Positions 13,448 to 26,238 of a stretch of DNA of 64,000 bases are shown here, one piece after another (positions within the stretch are counted from its first letter, which is position 1; each line of letters begins with the position of its first letter). The stretch comes from Stropharia rugosoannulata (Eukaryota > Basidiomycota > Agaricomycetes > Agaricales > Strophariaceae), in contig JANCIK010000004.1 in the NCBI GenBank assembly GCA_028532985.1, forward strand, positions 3,596,001-3,660,000, given 5' to 3'. The translations under genes and the position numbers were made by a program. The notes under the pieces were generated by a model that was not told the DNA's origin, did not search any database, and saw nothing but the letters and a program-made list of their open reading frames with translations.

Positions 13448-16400
13448 TTACTTGTATTGCACGATGAAGCCCTTGTTGAATGGCTGGCGGACGGGAACGT
13501 CCAACACCTTGTTTGTCCTGTCGTACGAGAAATCGGTGGCCTTGACCGCCTTGCCGTTGAGCGTGACCTGGCGGGGCGCAGAGGCGACGTTGAGGAAGCG
13601 CACACGCGAGACGTTTACGCCAGTGGCGTAGCCGAAGCGGCCAGAGACGTCGAGGCGGCCCTTGGAGTACGCGAACGCGACCTGCGTCGACGCCTTCTGC
13701 ACGAGCGACTCGCCGTCGTCGAGGTACAGCTGGCCGCGTGCCTGCCCGTTACTATCCGGCGCGACGACGAGCTCAAAGTCCGTCTTGCGCAGCTCGGTCG
13801 TCGTCATCGCCGACGCGGCGCGCAGCGGGAGCACCGCGCCGCCGCGGATGTGCAGCGGGATCGTCGTGAAGTTGACGTTGGGCAGGTCGACGAGGGCGCC
13901 GCGGCCTGCGACGGGGGCGAGGGTGGTGAAGTCGTAGAAGGTGTCGCGCGGGAGGTAGATCGAGACGGAGGTGGCGTCGTCGGCGATGACGGGGGAGACG
14001 AGGATGGAGTCGCCGAAGAAGAACTGGTGGTCGATGCCGAAGGTGTTGCTGTCTTTGGGGTACTTGAACCAGACGGGGTGGAGCACGGGGCTGCCGTCCG
14101 TGCTCGCCTGGTGGAAGGCGGTGTAGAAGTAGTCGAGGAGGCGGTACCTGCGTGATGTCTGTCAGAGATAGTTTCGGTGGATAATAAGGCGGCAGCGGCG
14201 TACCTGATGTTGATGGCGTTCCTCGCGGCTTGTGCTACGGTAGGCCAGACGTAGAACTCTTGAGAAATGCCCAGGATGTCATTATGCTATAGCACAATTA
14301 AAAACACGTTTGTGCTGAGAAGACAGAAATAGACTAACGTTGCGCATGAAAGGATAGAAAGCGCCAAGCATAGCCCAACGCGCGCACAGGTTCTCAGTGG
14401 TGCTGCCACCTAAAAACAAGCCACAAATGAGAAAACACCCTTCACAGCAAAGAAAATCAAACAGCGTACCGAAACCGCAGATATCACTTCCGACCATGGG
14501 GACCTGGTAGACCGAGGCGTATCCAAGCATGCCGGCAATCGAGAAGCGGTACTGCTCCCACAAGCTCAGGTTGTCGCCGAGCCACTTGCCGACGTGCGAG
14601 CCCGCGCCGACGAAGGTCGAGCGCGTGATGATGAAGGGACGCTTCTCGGGGCGGCGCGCGAGCATGGCGTTCCGCGAGGCGATGGACATCAGCTGGCCGT
14701 ACATGTTGTGCGTGTCGTACTCGACGAGCCCGTTAGCGTGCTTGATGTCGACCTATGAATGTCTATTGTTAAGCGGGGAGGGGTCAGGACGCGAGCAAAG
14801 GGACTTACGTTGGCGGTCTTTGAAGAGAGGACGCCGGCTTCGTTGTTGATGGCGTAGGGAGGGTCGAGGTAGCTGCGCTTGGTCAGAGTCGCCTTGTCGA
14901 GGATGGGCGTGTTGGCGTCGGGGGGACCGCGGGGGCGTGCGGGAGGCATTTGCTGCTCGATAGCCTGTGCAAAGGGGTCCTCGCAGGGGTAGACGCAGAA
15001 CTGAGCATTGAAAGAGTTAGATAATTATTTTGATAGTAGGCAGCGGGAGAGACGCACGTTAGCGGGCTCGTTCATGTCGATCCACAGACCGTCGATGTCG
15101 ATACCGGTGTCGCGGTTGTAGAAGCTCTGGAATTGACCAGTCCAGTATCTGTAATAGTATCAGTGAATGAAAGGCGACAAGAAACTAATTTAGACGCACT
15201 CTTGTGCTTTGGGATGGAACCAATCTATGCGTCAAGTCAGCACCTTGTCTTTTACCAGCTTGTAGAAACAAGCTAAGCGTTAAGTACATACCAGGGAAGA
15301 CAGTGACACCTAGCAGAATTAAATACCATTAAGTTATTTGAAAGAGAACGATAGAATATGAATATTCTCACCTGGCCAAACGACGCCGAGGAACTCGCTG
15401 CCGTTTTCCCTCTTCAAGAATATATCGAGTGCGTGGCCGTCATCATAAGCCTTGTAGTTGGTGTCGGGGAGGTAAGCAATAGCGGGGTCAGTCATCACAA
15501 CTAGACGAACAATGCGTCAGAGAAATATCCGCGCATGAAGTGCTAGCACCAAATTAACATACTGTATTTCTGATCATGAGCGTGAAGGTAGTCGACGATT
15601 TCCCGGACCTTGGGGAGAGGGAAGTAGTTAGGGTCATTGGTAAACGTACGGCGGCGGTCCATATAATCTAAAAACAGGGTAAACATCAAAGTGTACATTG
15701 TGAAGAGGTAAACACTTACCGATATCAGTCCACATAGTTTCAAGTGGGATTTCGGATGCAGAGTAGTTGGTGATAACGTTTGCGACTTCAACAAAGTCTG
15801 CGAAGAAAGTGTGGATATTAAATATTTTTTATAAAAAAAGTAAGGCGGTGGACTAACCATTGTATCCGAACCTGCACTGGTGGAATCCGAATGACCAGTA
15901 GGGCACTTCGGCGGGGAGACCGACGACCTGGGCGTACTGGCGAGAGACAGCACTGGGATCCGACTGGCTTCCAGCAAAGAAGTAGAAGTCGAGGACACCT
16001 CCAATGACGTTGTATTCAAGGGCGGGGGAACCGTTGCCAGTGAGCTTGATATCCATACCGTTGGAGTTCAAGAGCAAGACTCCGTGCGTTCCAGTTGTTC
16101 TGTGCTCGACATACACCGGGTGGCTGCTGTACAAGTTTGTTCCCGTCGGGATACCATAGGCATCGCGCGACCAGAGCGTCACGGTGGTGTTGTCCGGGGG
16201 CAGGCGGAAGGGGTTGGTGTGCTCGCCGAAGCCGTAGATGTTGGCATTCTTGGGCAGCTTGGTCTTGACCCGCAGGTACTGGGGCTCGAAGATGAGCGGG
16301 TGGTCTTGTGTTGTGAAGAGCACCTCACGCGTCGCGGCACGGGTGATGGTGAAGGAGAAGGGCGACGCGGTGTAGCTGAAGCGGATGTCCGCCGACGCAG

Positions 16401-16793
16401 ACGACGCGGTGCGCTTGGTGTCAGGGCGGGGAATAACATATTCTGGGATCTCGTAGCGGGCGTTGGACGCGTCGGTAATCTTGACGTGTAGTCTTTCATC
16501 TGTAAAATCGCGTTATAAGTAACACTCAACACCTTCAGAGGCTATGGCTTACTTGTCTCGTACACCACGCTCAATGAGAGCTTCTTGACGTCCTCTCCAA
16601 AGACGCCGCAGCCTTGTCCGCGAAGGACAAGGTCAGCCTTCAAGCCGTCCCGGCTGGTCTTCACGTTGGAGGCCGAGTACCCAGGGCATTTGTCGAGCGT
16701 AGCGGGGTCAACGTAGGCAGCACTTGCGGAAGCACAGAGAAGTGCTGCAGTGAGCCAGATGCGCAGAGCCGACTTTCTCGAGCTCGAAACCAT
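13448..16793 (-). CDS. Secreted alpha-glucosidase, glycoside hydrolase family 31
   Basis: Thirteen exons on the minus strand (16793-16553, 16499-15858, 15797-15720, 15667-15563, 15500-15372, 15309-15292, 15224-15200, 15148-15058, 15000-14809, 14752-14470, 14409-14339, 14286-14204, 14147-13448) join in frame to about 885 residues. A signal peptide is evident: a basic start, then a hydrophobic core ending ASASA. GH31 landmarks are [11 protein letters not shown] in the N-terminal domain, [16 protein letters not shown], the nucleophile motif [11 protein letters not shown] (Asp of WIDMNE, around 15.07 kb), and the acid/base segment [10 protein letters not shown] (Asp of GDN, around 14.57 kb). The terminal beta-sandwich region follows (RGGAVLPL and on). 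The enzyme is expected outside the cell, releasing glucose from the non-reducing ends of maltose or starch oligomers. Exon 6 is just 18 nt, and exons 8-11 are GC-rich with strong antisense open frames. Substrate preference (alpha-1,4 versus other) cannot be decided. Confidence 0.95.
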
Positions 16794-19440
16794 AATTAGA
16801 GGGAAGAGCCAACCGAAGTGAATCGACTAGGGTTGTCATGCATCCATCCTACTCGCTTTATAGGTTTTAGGCCCGATCTGCATCGCGTACCTTCGAGCGC
16901 CTAGCTCCACCGCTCATGCTCGCCAGACCAGCTGACGCTTTGGACTGGGCAGGATCCAGCGAAATATGTCATGGAGGTTATAGGACGCATTAACAAGTCA
17001 TACGACGGCGTTGAGTCTGTGGACCAAGTTGCTATTACACACACCAACTTGGCGGCGTACGCCAAGAGGACAAATGTCGGTTCACCCAGACCCCCGCTGC
17101 CTATATTACATATTTCCAGTCAGGCGTAGAGCAAGTGCGAAAATGTGACTGAAGGAGACCAGTAATGATTCTTATTCAAGGCATAGTACGTTCAAGGAGC
17201 ACTTGGAAGGTTGAGGACAAGAGTGGTTCTAAGTTGACGAATGCCGGGGTTCGGCTTTCCTCTTGCCGAAGGATGTTTATCGTTTATCCCCGTTTGGCTT
17301 CAGGTCGTCTGAAGTTAGGGATGTTTCTTCACTGCGATGAGCAAAATAAGCAAAGATATGCTCATTGCAAGTATAAACTCGATGTAGAAGCTACACAATC
17401 AAAATGTGTTCAAAGCCTACTCTACGTATTACAGGGGCAAAGCTAGTCTCAAGGCTTCGATGCTCACAAAATAATGAGAGAGTTGGAGAGAAAACTACCA
17501 AGTTACTGAAGCAAGGCAACGAAATGAAACCTAGACTGAATTTGTTCTCGATTGCACGCCTGGCTAGAGCTTTTTCGGGCCCTCTGGTAACACATCGTCA
17601 TAGCTTATGCAGCCAAGCGCTCTCGATGAGCAGGACATACATGCAACTCGGCCTTAGCTTCCTTTAAGACCGATACCTACGGAGGTAAGCATATTAGACT
17701 CTGAGAGATTTCAAAAAGCCCCTGGATCCTCCTGGACCAAGCAGTGTTTAATTGTTTCCGATCTCACTGGCTCTCACGGAGGTTGCACAGACGGGTCAAG
17801 GCCACATGGCAAACGCATGACACCCAAGACGCGGGACACAAAGCCGAGCTAAAACTGCCGAGCGGTATAACATAATCCCCCACAATCTCCAAACTTCCCC
17901 AGACCCCGCATGATCCCTGACATACGCATTGGGCCGCAGGCGCCAAAAAATCTGTGCGAAACGTCTGAAAAGGTGGTGAAAGTGCATACTGTAATGTGTA
18001 ATCGCGCTGATCACTTGTCCATGAAGGACTTGCCCAGGAGCTCTCTTGACTCGGACATATGGCGTTCTGTATTTTCATTGGGTACTATATACATATTTCC
18101 AATGACTCCATGTCATGCAATAATTCGGCGATATCATTTTTCGGTCATTGCTGGTCGTCCTTTTCTCATCTGTATGTATACATCATGACCCGGTCAAACG
18201 CCTCCATTTCATATTTTCTAGAAACCAGAACAACGGACGGATGCAACGGTATATTACCAATACTTACTACCAGTGAGCATGAGCTAGTATTATGAGATTC
18301 GGAGGACGTCAACGCTGTCGCTAACCCTGTATGTTGTAGTACTGCGGATGCACTTTTTCGCGCTGAGGCTTAGAAGGGCCAGGAAAACGAAAAGATAGAG
18401 TGGGGCCTAGTGAGGCCAATCAACGTCTCGGCCTCGGTCAACGCATTAGCATAAAAGGGGGTCAGAAGAGCCTCTTACTTCCTCTTATCATCATCTTCAT
18501 ATCTCTATGGATCATGGTGCTAGTCTGTAGTCATAGTAAGTAATAGAGAACCTTAGAAAAGCATGTTAAGTTGAATCAGGTTCTGTAAGAATTTTAATGA
18601 GCGTCTGAAGCTGCAAATTAATATGCGTACCGACATTGTATGTTTTCCTCTTATTTGAAATGTAATCTCGGATTATCCAGTACACAATCATGCTCGACAG
18701 GGGCTCTATCTGTTCTTACTGCTGCTTTACTAGGCCCTCCGGAGTGATAGGCTGTCATTCCCATTCTCCAATGGTAACCGTCTTACTCGGATTAACGTAT
18801 AATCAGTGCTGCACAGCTCGAATATATGCTGATACTCTCCTTCTCAAGATCTCAAGGTTTATACTAATTTATACCCTAAAGAAGGGTGGGTACATGAGAG
18901 AAAAAGAAGCGAGAAGAACCCTGATGCCGACAAGGCCCAATATGGCATATATTTTCCCTATAAATGCCACAATGTCGGGCTCCAACGAGTTACTATCTCC
19001 ATGCGCGCCGCGAGGAACAGCTTCTATTTCAAAGCGGAGCGACGTTGATTAATGGAGTGGTCTACTCGACAACTGCAGAAGGGACTTAAACTGGGTTAAC
19101 CGACGATGGAAGGGACATCCGGGCCTCGATTGGCACTCCAGATCACCCTCGCCGCCTTACGTCCCGTTGGATACTATAGACGCGATTGGACTGCGGCTGT
19201 GATCCTGCTAAGTTGGGCCACTTAGCCCAGCGGTTGTGGCTTAGTCGGGTCGATCATCATCATTGCGGCGTGCCTGTACAGTTTTGTAGATACCAATCAG
19301 GCCTGAAAACGCACAAGCGCCGCTGCGCTCTGTTGTTTCTGCAGTACGTTATCTCTGCTGTCTTCGACGGGGATAATGGCCTGAGCTATTAAAACGTCTA
19401 AATCCCAGGTGCGCTGGGTGTGATACCGCCCTGTACATCT
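16794..19440. other. 2.6-kb intergenic region, no supported gene
   Basis: The first about 100 bp upstream of the alpha-glucosidase ATG (read on minus) should be its promoter. Beyond that I find only short, unrelated frames on both strands (e.g. plus 17165-17446, minus 17764-18078) without motifs or convincing splice sites. Base composition varies but no repeat or mobile element could be recognised. Confidence 0.5.
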
Positions 19441-21447
19441 ATGCACACGGAAACGACTTCGCTGCTCGCCAGCATAGACTCGGGCGTGGATATTTATAGT
19501 CGCTTTAGCGCCCGGGAAAAGAGGATTATTTTAACGGTTATTTCTGGATGTGGGGTTTTACCATGTATGTGCAACTACAGTATTTCCGAACGTGCAACAA
19601 ACCGATCTATGAATTTCTTCAAGACTTTGTATCAGGCACGTTGACTCCCGCATTACCGCGGATAGCTAAGGACCTAGAGTCGACGGGGGAAGTGGTAAAG
19701 TGAGCACTGGACCTTGTAAATACGAGTTATACAGCTAGTACTAAGCGTTGCAAATAACAGTCTGTCAGTGAGCCTGTCAGTACTTGCGCTATCTCTGGGA
19801 GCTCTCATCGGAGCTACGTTCTCCACAGTATGTGAGTGTCTCCCACAACACATCTGCTTGTTTAAATTTTTGCTAATAAGCAAGCAGACGGTCGGAGACC
19901 TATTTACCTCTGGTCACTGCCCATTTGCGTGGTCGGCTCCGTCGGGGTGACCTTCGCGAATAGTATAGGCGCGCTCTTCTTCTGGCGCTTCATTCAGTCC
20001 TTTGGCTCATCGCCTAGCGGCGTCGTTGGTCTTGGTGTGATTGGTGATATATTCAGAGTCGAGGAGAGGGGGAGGGCTATGTGTGTGTTTTTTGCGGTAA
20101 GTAATTTATGATCAGTCCAGCACTACCAACGGTATAAAGGTGTATACATAGGCAACTTTGATAGGACCGGCAATTGCTCCCCTCGCTGGAGGTATGTTAT
20201 GTGTGTCATTAAGTTCAAATGATGACCGCTTAAAATGCTGTTAGGGTACGCTACACGGTACTACTCTTGGAGGGCGATGCAGGGCTCAATTGGTGCCGTT
20301 GCATTTCTTGCCTTTTGCATGATTGCATTATACCTCCAGGAGACGAGTCAGAACCTTAGCCGTAAGGAGGAGACCATGAAGGCGAGCAGAGCAAAATTTG
20401 TGAACCCCCTCCGCCCTTTGTGGCTATTGCGAAGCCCACCTTTCTTCATGATAGTGAGCATTCAATTTTCGCTCAGTACTTAGTATGTGACTTACCAGTC
20501 CCCTACTGTAGGCGATGGTATTGTCCATATGTGTCGCAACAATTTTTAGTGAGTGACATAGTGGAAGGCACCAAGTCTATTCTCAGTATGCCATGCGATT
20601 TGGTATTTAAACAGTTCAGATTATACCTCTGACATACAGTATTGTACACTCCTTCAATGCGAAAAGCTGCTTCACCCCTAATAAAAAACAATAGGGAGAA
20701 AAGTATGGTATAGACAACGAGGCGTGGATAGGAGCCTGTTTTATTCCCACTGGGGCCGGAAGCGTTGGTAACCTTTTTCTTCTTCCTTGTTAGTCATTAT
20801 TTAAAGCTGACTTGCTATGTTACTTTGTGCTCAGTTGGCGCGATGCTTATAGGACCGGTGTCAGACAAAACGGTCATAAACTGGACGAAGAAACGCGGTG
20901 GGGTATGGTATCCAGAAGATCGCTTACGAGCAGCGTTGTTCCCCCTACTAGTTATTATACCAGGAGCCATACTCGTGATGGGACTGGCGGATCTGTACGT
21001 TGACGGCACGCCTGGCCTTATGCTGACCTTGATGTGCCTATTTGCGGGCGGGATGGGGATTGATATGGTCTTCGGTCCCTGCTCTGCATACCTAGTTGAT
21101 GTAATGCAAGAAAGGAGCGCAGAGAACCTTGCAGCAGGGATGTACGTGGCTGGTTATTTTATGATTATTGAAGCCATATTGACGCTTTGTGGCACGCAGA
21201 GCGCTCCGGGCGCTTATTATTTCCATGGCGGTAGCCGCAGCACTTCCCACTGTTAACCGTTTCGGCATGCTTATCACCAATGCCTGCTGTGCTGTGCTTG
21301 TCTGGATATCTTATGGGTAGGTTACTTTTAACCTTTTAGAATGCTCCATATCAATGTTAATGCGCGTTTTACAGACTCATATGGCTAATTATAGCCCGGG
21401 GAGAGCAGCTGAGAAAGTGGATAGATGTTGGTTATTCAACATTATAA
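19441..21447 (+). CDS. MFS drug/polyamine-type transporter, copy 1 (DHA1-like)
   Basis: Twelve exons (19441-19564, 19624-19699, 19761-19831, 19888-20096, 20152-20191, 20245-20453, 20512-20548, 20615-20643, 20695-20767, 20835-21141, 21200-21316, 21375-21447) give about 454 residues. The order of features matches a 12-TM DHA1 carrier: a short cytosolic N-terminus with EKR before TM1, SGTLTPALPRIAKDLEST after TM1, the motif-A loop YGRRPIYLW, GVIGDIF and the RGRA loop, GPAIAPLAGG (antiporter motif C-like), then KRGGVWYPEDRLRA after TM8. Exon 7 (37 nt) was found only by comparison with the second copy, whose equivalent exon has the same length and phases. The membrane location is certain by family. 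The substrate is unknown; this subfamily often exports drugs or polyamines. It lies in tandem with the next gene. Confidence 0.87.
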
Positions 21448-22219
21448 GAGTTCGCGTACTCTATGCTACAGATCGCAATACAAGACTCCGTACCAGTCTA
21501 AGTATTTCTCGTATGAGACTCTTGACTTCATTTGTTATCAGGCAAAATGGTTTGCAATAGCCGTCAGTTTCGCCAGCCAGAGCCGAGAGGAACAAAACAT
21601 ACGACAATACAACTTGAAGCCCGTATGTGTTTTCGTTTCATTTAAAGGGTAAACAAAGGTTAAAAATACGAGGGAGAAGAAGCACTGCTGAAACAAGACT
21701 TATGAGTCCGGAAGGAAGCATGTGGAGTGTGTACAGAGTCATTAAATACCAAGGCACATTTTCATAGCCGCGATGCCGGGAGGCGATTAACATTACATAT
21801 TCAACCTCCGCAGTGACAACTATGTATCACGTTCTCATTTGTTCACCGCACTGACAGAGCTGAGAGCGCGTCCCAGCGCTCTGCCTCGCACTAGCTCGCA
21901 CGTCGCACTGCGCCCTACTGCGCTTTTATGCAAACGAATGACCTTTGACTGGGCTCGTCAGCACCTCTCGCTCGTGGACCTCCTTTGAAGTCAATGCCGA
22001 ACTCCCATGCTCTACCGGACATCTACAGTCCCTGGAAAGTCGCGTTGTATTTAGAAAAGCGTGAAATATGCGATGCGGGCTCTGGGAACAAGCCTCGGAA
22101 TTGCCGAATGGTACGAGACAAATTTAAGGAAGCCCGCGTAAAACCCAACTGTTTTACCCAGCCCATACAACACCGGTCGTGCCAGCTGGACCACTTACGC
22201 ATCCGACCTGTTCCACACC
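21448..22219. other. Spacer between tandem MFS genes
   Basis: About 770 bp between co-oriented paralogues. It contains no supported coding sequence and presumably includes the promoter of the second transporter. Confidence 0.5.
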
Positions 22220-24309
22220 ATGCCTCAGGCAGCTAATGAAAATCAATGCGAAGAAACACCGTTGCTGATTAGTGACCATGAAGCAATCTACGAGAGGTTC
22301 AGTCCGAAGGAAAAGCGTGTCATTGTTGCTATAGTCTCTGTTACCGGTTTATTGGCTCGTACGTATATGTACTATGAAAGACCCTATTTCCTCGGAATGA
22401 CATACTCTTTTGTGCAGTGTTTGTTTCCGGAACCTTTGTACCGGCAATTCCCCAAATTTCCAAGGATTTGAACACCACTCCAGCGATGGTCAGGTACTGC
22501 TACATATTGGCTTGCGACATGTACTCGGACACTGAAAGAGTTCAAAAGTCTAGCTGTGAGCTTCTCCGTATTCGCTACCTCCCTTGGGTCCTTGACTGGC
22601 GCAACCTACTCTGGATTCTGCAAGTATCCTCATGCCACACGTCACTGAACACATGATTTACTTAGGCCCATATAGACGGCAGAAAGCCTATATTTCTTAT
22701 CGGTACACCCTTACTGGTTATAAGTTCCATTGGCGTGGCGTTGGCGCAATCTGTCAATCAGCTTATATTCTGGAGGTTTGTCCAGGCCCTTGGTGCTTCC
22801 CCCGGCCTTGCAGTTGGCACCGGGGTATGTGGAGACATTTTCAAGCTTGAAGAAAGAGGAAGAGCACTTGGGATATTTTATGCTGTAAGACCTTTTTTCA
22901 TTTGCTCAATTCTTTCTCACCGATTTGTAGTCTGTTCTGGCTGGTCCTGCTCTGGCTCCCCTGTTAGGAGGTGCATTTCATTATATTAAAACTTAACTCG
23001 TGATTGGAGCCTTAACTGCCATTGTACAGGTGCCGCAACGCATTACCTCTCGTGGCGCATTTTGCAACTGGCGCTCGGTATTACAGGAATTATCGTGTTC
23101 TTCGTCGTTATTATTTTTCTTCCCGAAACATATCATCCAGGACAACGGGGTATCGACAAAGCTGACCCTTATGACCTTCCAAAGTGGGGCGTTGTTCTAC
23201 TCAACCCATTGCAGCCTCTATGGCTGTTGCGCAGTCCAAATCTATTAGCTGTGGTGCGTAATAAAAAAATTCGCATAGATATCAATTAGTATATGACCTA
23301 GTATGATAGACTTTGGCTGGACTGAGCGCTTATTTGACCGATTTTGGTGCGTCAATGATTAGTGCACGTACAGATGATTTTGGCTGAATCCACTCAGTGC
23401 TTTTGGTCCCTATTGCGTATACATTGGTTCGTGTTCTAGTGCTTGCATTTAAGGTTCAGTACATTTAACGATTATTTTGCTGATATAGGGCGCAAGGTAC
23501 GGAATAAGCAACGAGGCAATGATAGGTGCTTGCTTTTTGCCAGGGGGACTCGGGAATGTAGGTAAGCAATATGAATATGAATAGATTCTAGGCGCTCTCT
23601 AATATGAATGGATAATTTGTAGTTGGCTCGCCGCTATCTGGGTATCTTGCAGACAAGGTGGTAATCCAGTACCGTAAGAAACGTGGAGGTGAATGGTACC
23701 CCGAAGACCGCTTGCGTGCCACATATATCGGAGCGCTCTTCCTTGTCCCTATATCAACGCTATGCTTTGGCATAATAACCCACTACGTTGAAGGAACGTT
23801 AGGACTACTCCTGAGTATTGTTTGTATTTTTACTAACGGAGTCGGGGTAAGCACCACCTTCTACTTGGTTTCCTCCTGGTATCTTATGTGGCGCTCTGCG
23901 TGTAGATCGACTTCGTGCTAAGCCCTGCAGCTGCGTACTTTGTTGATTTAATGCATTCGCGCAGTGCGGAAACCATGGCCGCTTGTACGTGAGTACAAGC
24001 TTCTACCACTTAAAACTGGAAGTATATCACCGCGATATTAATCGACCCGTCGCAGAGGATTTCGCGCAATTCTTATGTCCCTGGTCATTGCCGGAATTAT
24101 ACCCAGTATCGAAACATACGGAGTACTTGCTACAAATGCAGCAGCCGCAGGATTAGCTTGGGTTGGGTCTGGGTATGCTCACTATCTGGGTCCCGTATTG
24201 CTTGACGTACTCACCGATTTGTCATAGCCTCATATTCCTAACAATTCGCTACGGAGACCGTCTGCGGGCAGTTGTAGACGTAGGATTCTCCACCGCTGAT
24301 AGCAACTGA
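22220..24309 (+). CDS. MFS drug/polyamine-type transporter, copy 2 (DHA1-like)
   Basis: Thirteen exons (22220-22358, 22418-22493, 22549-22619, 22676-22884, 22931-22970, 23030-23253, 23310-23346, 23398-23426, 23489-23561, 23623-23846, 23906-23988, 24056-24172, 24228-24309) encode about 467 residues. Motifs parallel copy 1: SGTFVPAIPQISKDLNTT, YGRKPIFL (motif A), GVCGDIFKLEERGRA, GPALAPLLGG, TDF, PIAYTL, ARYGIS and KRGGEWYPEDRLRA. Exons 2-5 and 7-9 have the same lengths as in copy 1, and the two exons 23623-23846 plus 23906-23988 together equal copy 1's single 307-nt exon, so one intron was gained or lost. Intron 3 (22620-22675) uses a GC donor (T|GCAAGT), required by phase and by alignment with copy 1. 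The exon 3 acceptor (AAAAG) is weak. Substrate unknown. Confidence 0.88.
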
Positions 24310-24691
24310 AAGTTTACAGCTTTGTGCCTATGGACAATAGAACTGTATTTTGTTTAGAATCTTACTAGAGAACACATGCTACATTGCGAGGCACACAATG
24401 CATGTCAGCTTGTATAAGGAGAATGTAAAGGAAGGAGAGTTATAAAAGCTACCCATTATAGTATACATAGCCCACACAAATCTCGGTTGTATAGTATGGG
24501 GTATATTGTATGGTTCGCTGGGCGTAAGCCGAGTCTTTGGAACTTGGGCGCCTATTTGTATGATGGCGGGTTGGTTAGGGGTTCCCGGCGATTCGGACCG
24601 GGGATGGACTCGTCACATGGTTGGTTTTCGTCATTGCAGACCGGGTCACTCCTGCTCCGTCTCCGCCCAACGTTTTCCACATCTTCTCGAC
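24310..24691. other. Short intergenic spacer
   Basis: About 380 bp between the second MFS gene and the J-protein gene. An open frame extends upstream of the chosen J-protein start (from about 24506) but lacks a typical mitochondrial presequence there, so I treat it as 5' leader. Confidence 0.45.
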
Positions 24692-25483
24692 ATGCTCCGC
24701 TCAGCGGCTACGAAGCCTTGTACAATCTCTTTGAAGGTCCAATCACGAAGGATCTCAAGTACTTGCGTCCGCAGAACTCACTATGAAACCCTTGGACTCC
24801 AAGAGGGTGCTTCGAAATCCCAAATCAAAGTCATTATCTAATTTTTTATTCTTTGGAGTAGGACTCATCCTCGTACATGAATAGTCTCATTTCTACAAGG
24901 TGTTATATTCACTCTCATAGGCGTGTATACCGTTCTTATGCTATGTTCCGTGATATGATACTCAGCTCAGCAAACTTCACCATCCTGATGTGTCCAAGGA
25001 TCCAGAGTCGGCGACTCTTTTTCGCAAGGCTAGTGAGGCGTATGCTATATTGAGTAATGACAGGGAAAGGTGTGTAAGTGTAGAGCCCCAATCCTGATTT
25101 ACAAGCTGACATACATACTAAGGCGCGCGTATGATCGCAGCCTCCTGCATAGGCCACCCACCGGTTCACATCAACAGGCATACCATCCAAGGGCACCGCC
25201 TACTCGAACATCTCGAGCTAGTCATGCTTGGGAATATCGGCCTCGTACTACTCCGAAAAAACCCTCCCCTGACTTTCCTTATACCACAAGATCCTCCGCA
25301 TATTCGGGGGCTACCTTCCGACATCCAATTCACGAAGATATCTTGAAAGGGTCGCGGCGGCGCGAAGAGGCTCATTATCGTGAAATTGACAAGATACGAA
25401 ATGAAATGCCACTCATAAGGCCAATTCAACTGTTGACAGCGATGGTCATAACTTATGGAATTTTCAAAATTATCCCGTGGTGA
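24692..25483 (+). CDS. J-domain (DnaJ-like) protein, probably mitochondrial, with C-terminal membrane segment
   Basis: Four exons (24692-24829, 24885-24899, 24966-25069, 25123-25483) give about 205 residues. The N-terminus (starting MLRSAATKP, rich in Arg/Ser/Thr and free of acids for about 30 residues) looks like a mitochondrial targeting sequence; this is why the inner ATG at 24692 was preferred. The J-domain follows at once: [17 protein letters not shown], the 15-nt micro-exon encoding SHFYK, then [10 protein letters not shown] with the HPD tripeptide that stimulates Hsp70 ATPase, and [19 protein letters not shown]. The rest is a Pro/Arg-rich linker and a final hydrophobic segment ([15 protein letters not shown]) likely to span a membrane. 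It should act as a co-chaperone of mitochondrial Hsp70. No Gly/Phe or zinc-finger region is present, so it is a type III J-protein. Confidence 0.85.
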
Positions 25484-26238
25484 AGGGAGAAGGCGAGCAG
25501 GAGCACAATGGACACTTTCTTTTTATATCTGTGTACTACACGCTAATGGATGAAATACCCCGACGTTCTGTCTTAGATAAAGTAAGCACCCTGGCTTAAC
25601 TTTCATACGACTTGAAGTTGATAATTGACTGAAAGATCCGTTGTATATAACATTATTGCTTATGATAGTCACCTAGAATATTTTCAGTTCGATGTGTCAT
25701 CGGCATCAGAAGACTGGATATTATTGAATGGCCATACAATCATAGACCTAACTCCATTCGCCACGGCACGAACACATTGCACCACGACCGCCATTTCTGT
25801 CAATCCTTGGACCACAACTATTTTGGAATATTAAAGACTCATGCAGTGGTCACTGGGTCTAAGTACAAATCCCCAGAGTTCTTCTGCTCATAACTCTAAT
25901 CTGCGCAGTCGAAACACAGCATCAGCAAAATTAAGGTTCAGGTCTACACTCCAATCCTACACTCCATTCGCACGTCCAAGAAGGTTATTTCGGCATCGAT
26001 GACTCACAGCACAGGCAGGAATGTTCTAGTCTATGGACCATGACCGCGATAAGCCCACACCCGCAACAGACGGTAGATTCGCCAGCTTTCGGCGCTTACA
26101 CGTGTGACACCTTGAACCTTCTCACAGGTGCATCTTATAAACAGGCCCCGAGCTGCCAATTCACCCATCTTACCACCACTAGGGAGCTAGCCAACTCAGC
26201 CCCAGGTGACTTAGACGTTATTGGTTGATTTACCGAGC
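25484..26238. other. Intergenic region upstream of Argonaute
   Basis: About 750 bp with no supported gene. It should contain the 3' UTR of the J-protein and the promoter of the Argonaute gene. Confidence 0.5.

Noticed and set aside
13457..14155. Long plus-strand open frame (232 codons) and neighbours at 13662-13937, 16084-16491
   Set aside because: These are antisense to GC-rich exons of the GH31 gene, which has full catalytic motifs and consistent splice phases. The antisense translations are Arg/Ala/Val/Glu-rich with no family features.
20454..20614. MFS copy 1 as a pseudogene lacking the TM7 segment
   Set aside because: A 37-nt exon at 20512-20548 with a GTGAGT donor has the same length and phase as the matching exon in copy 2 and restores the reading frame.
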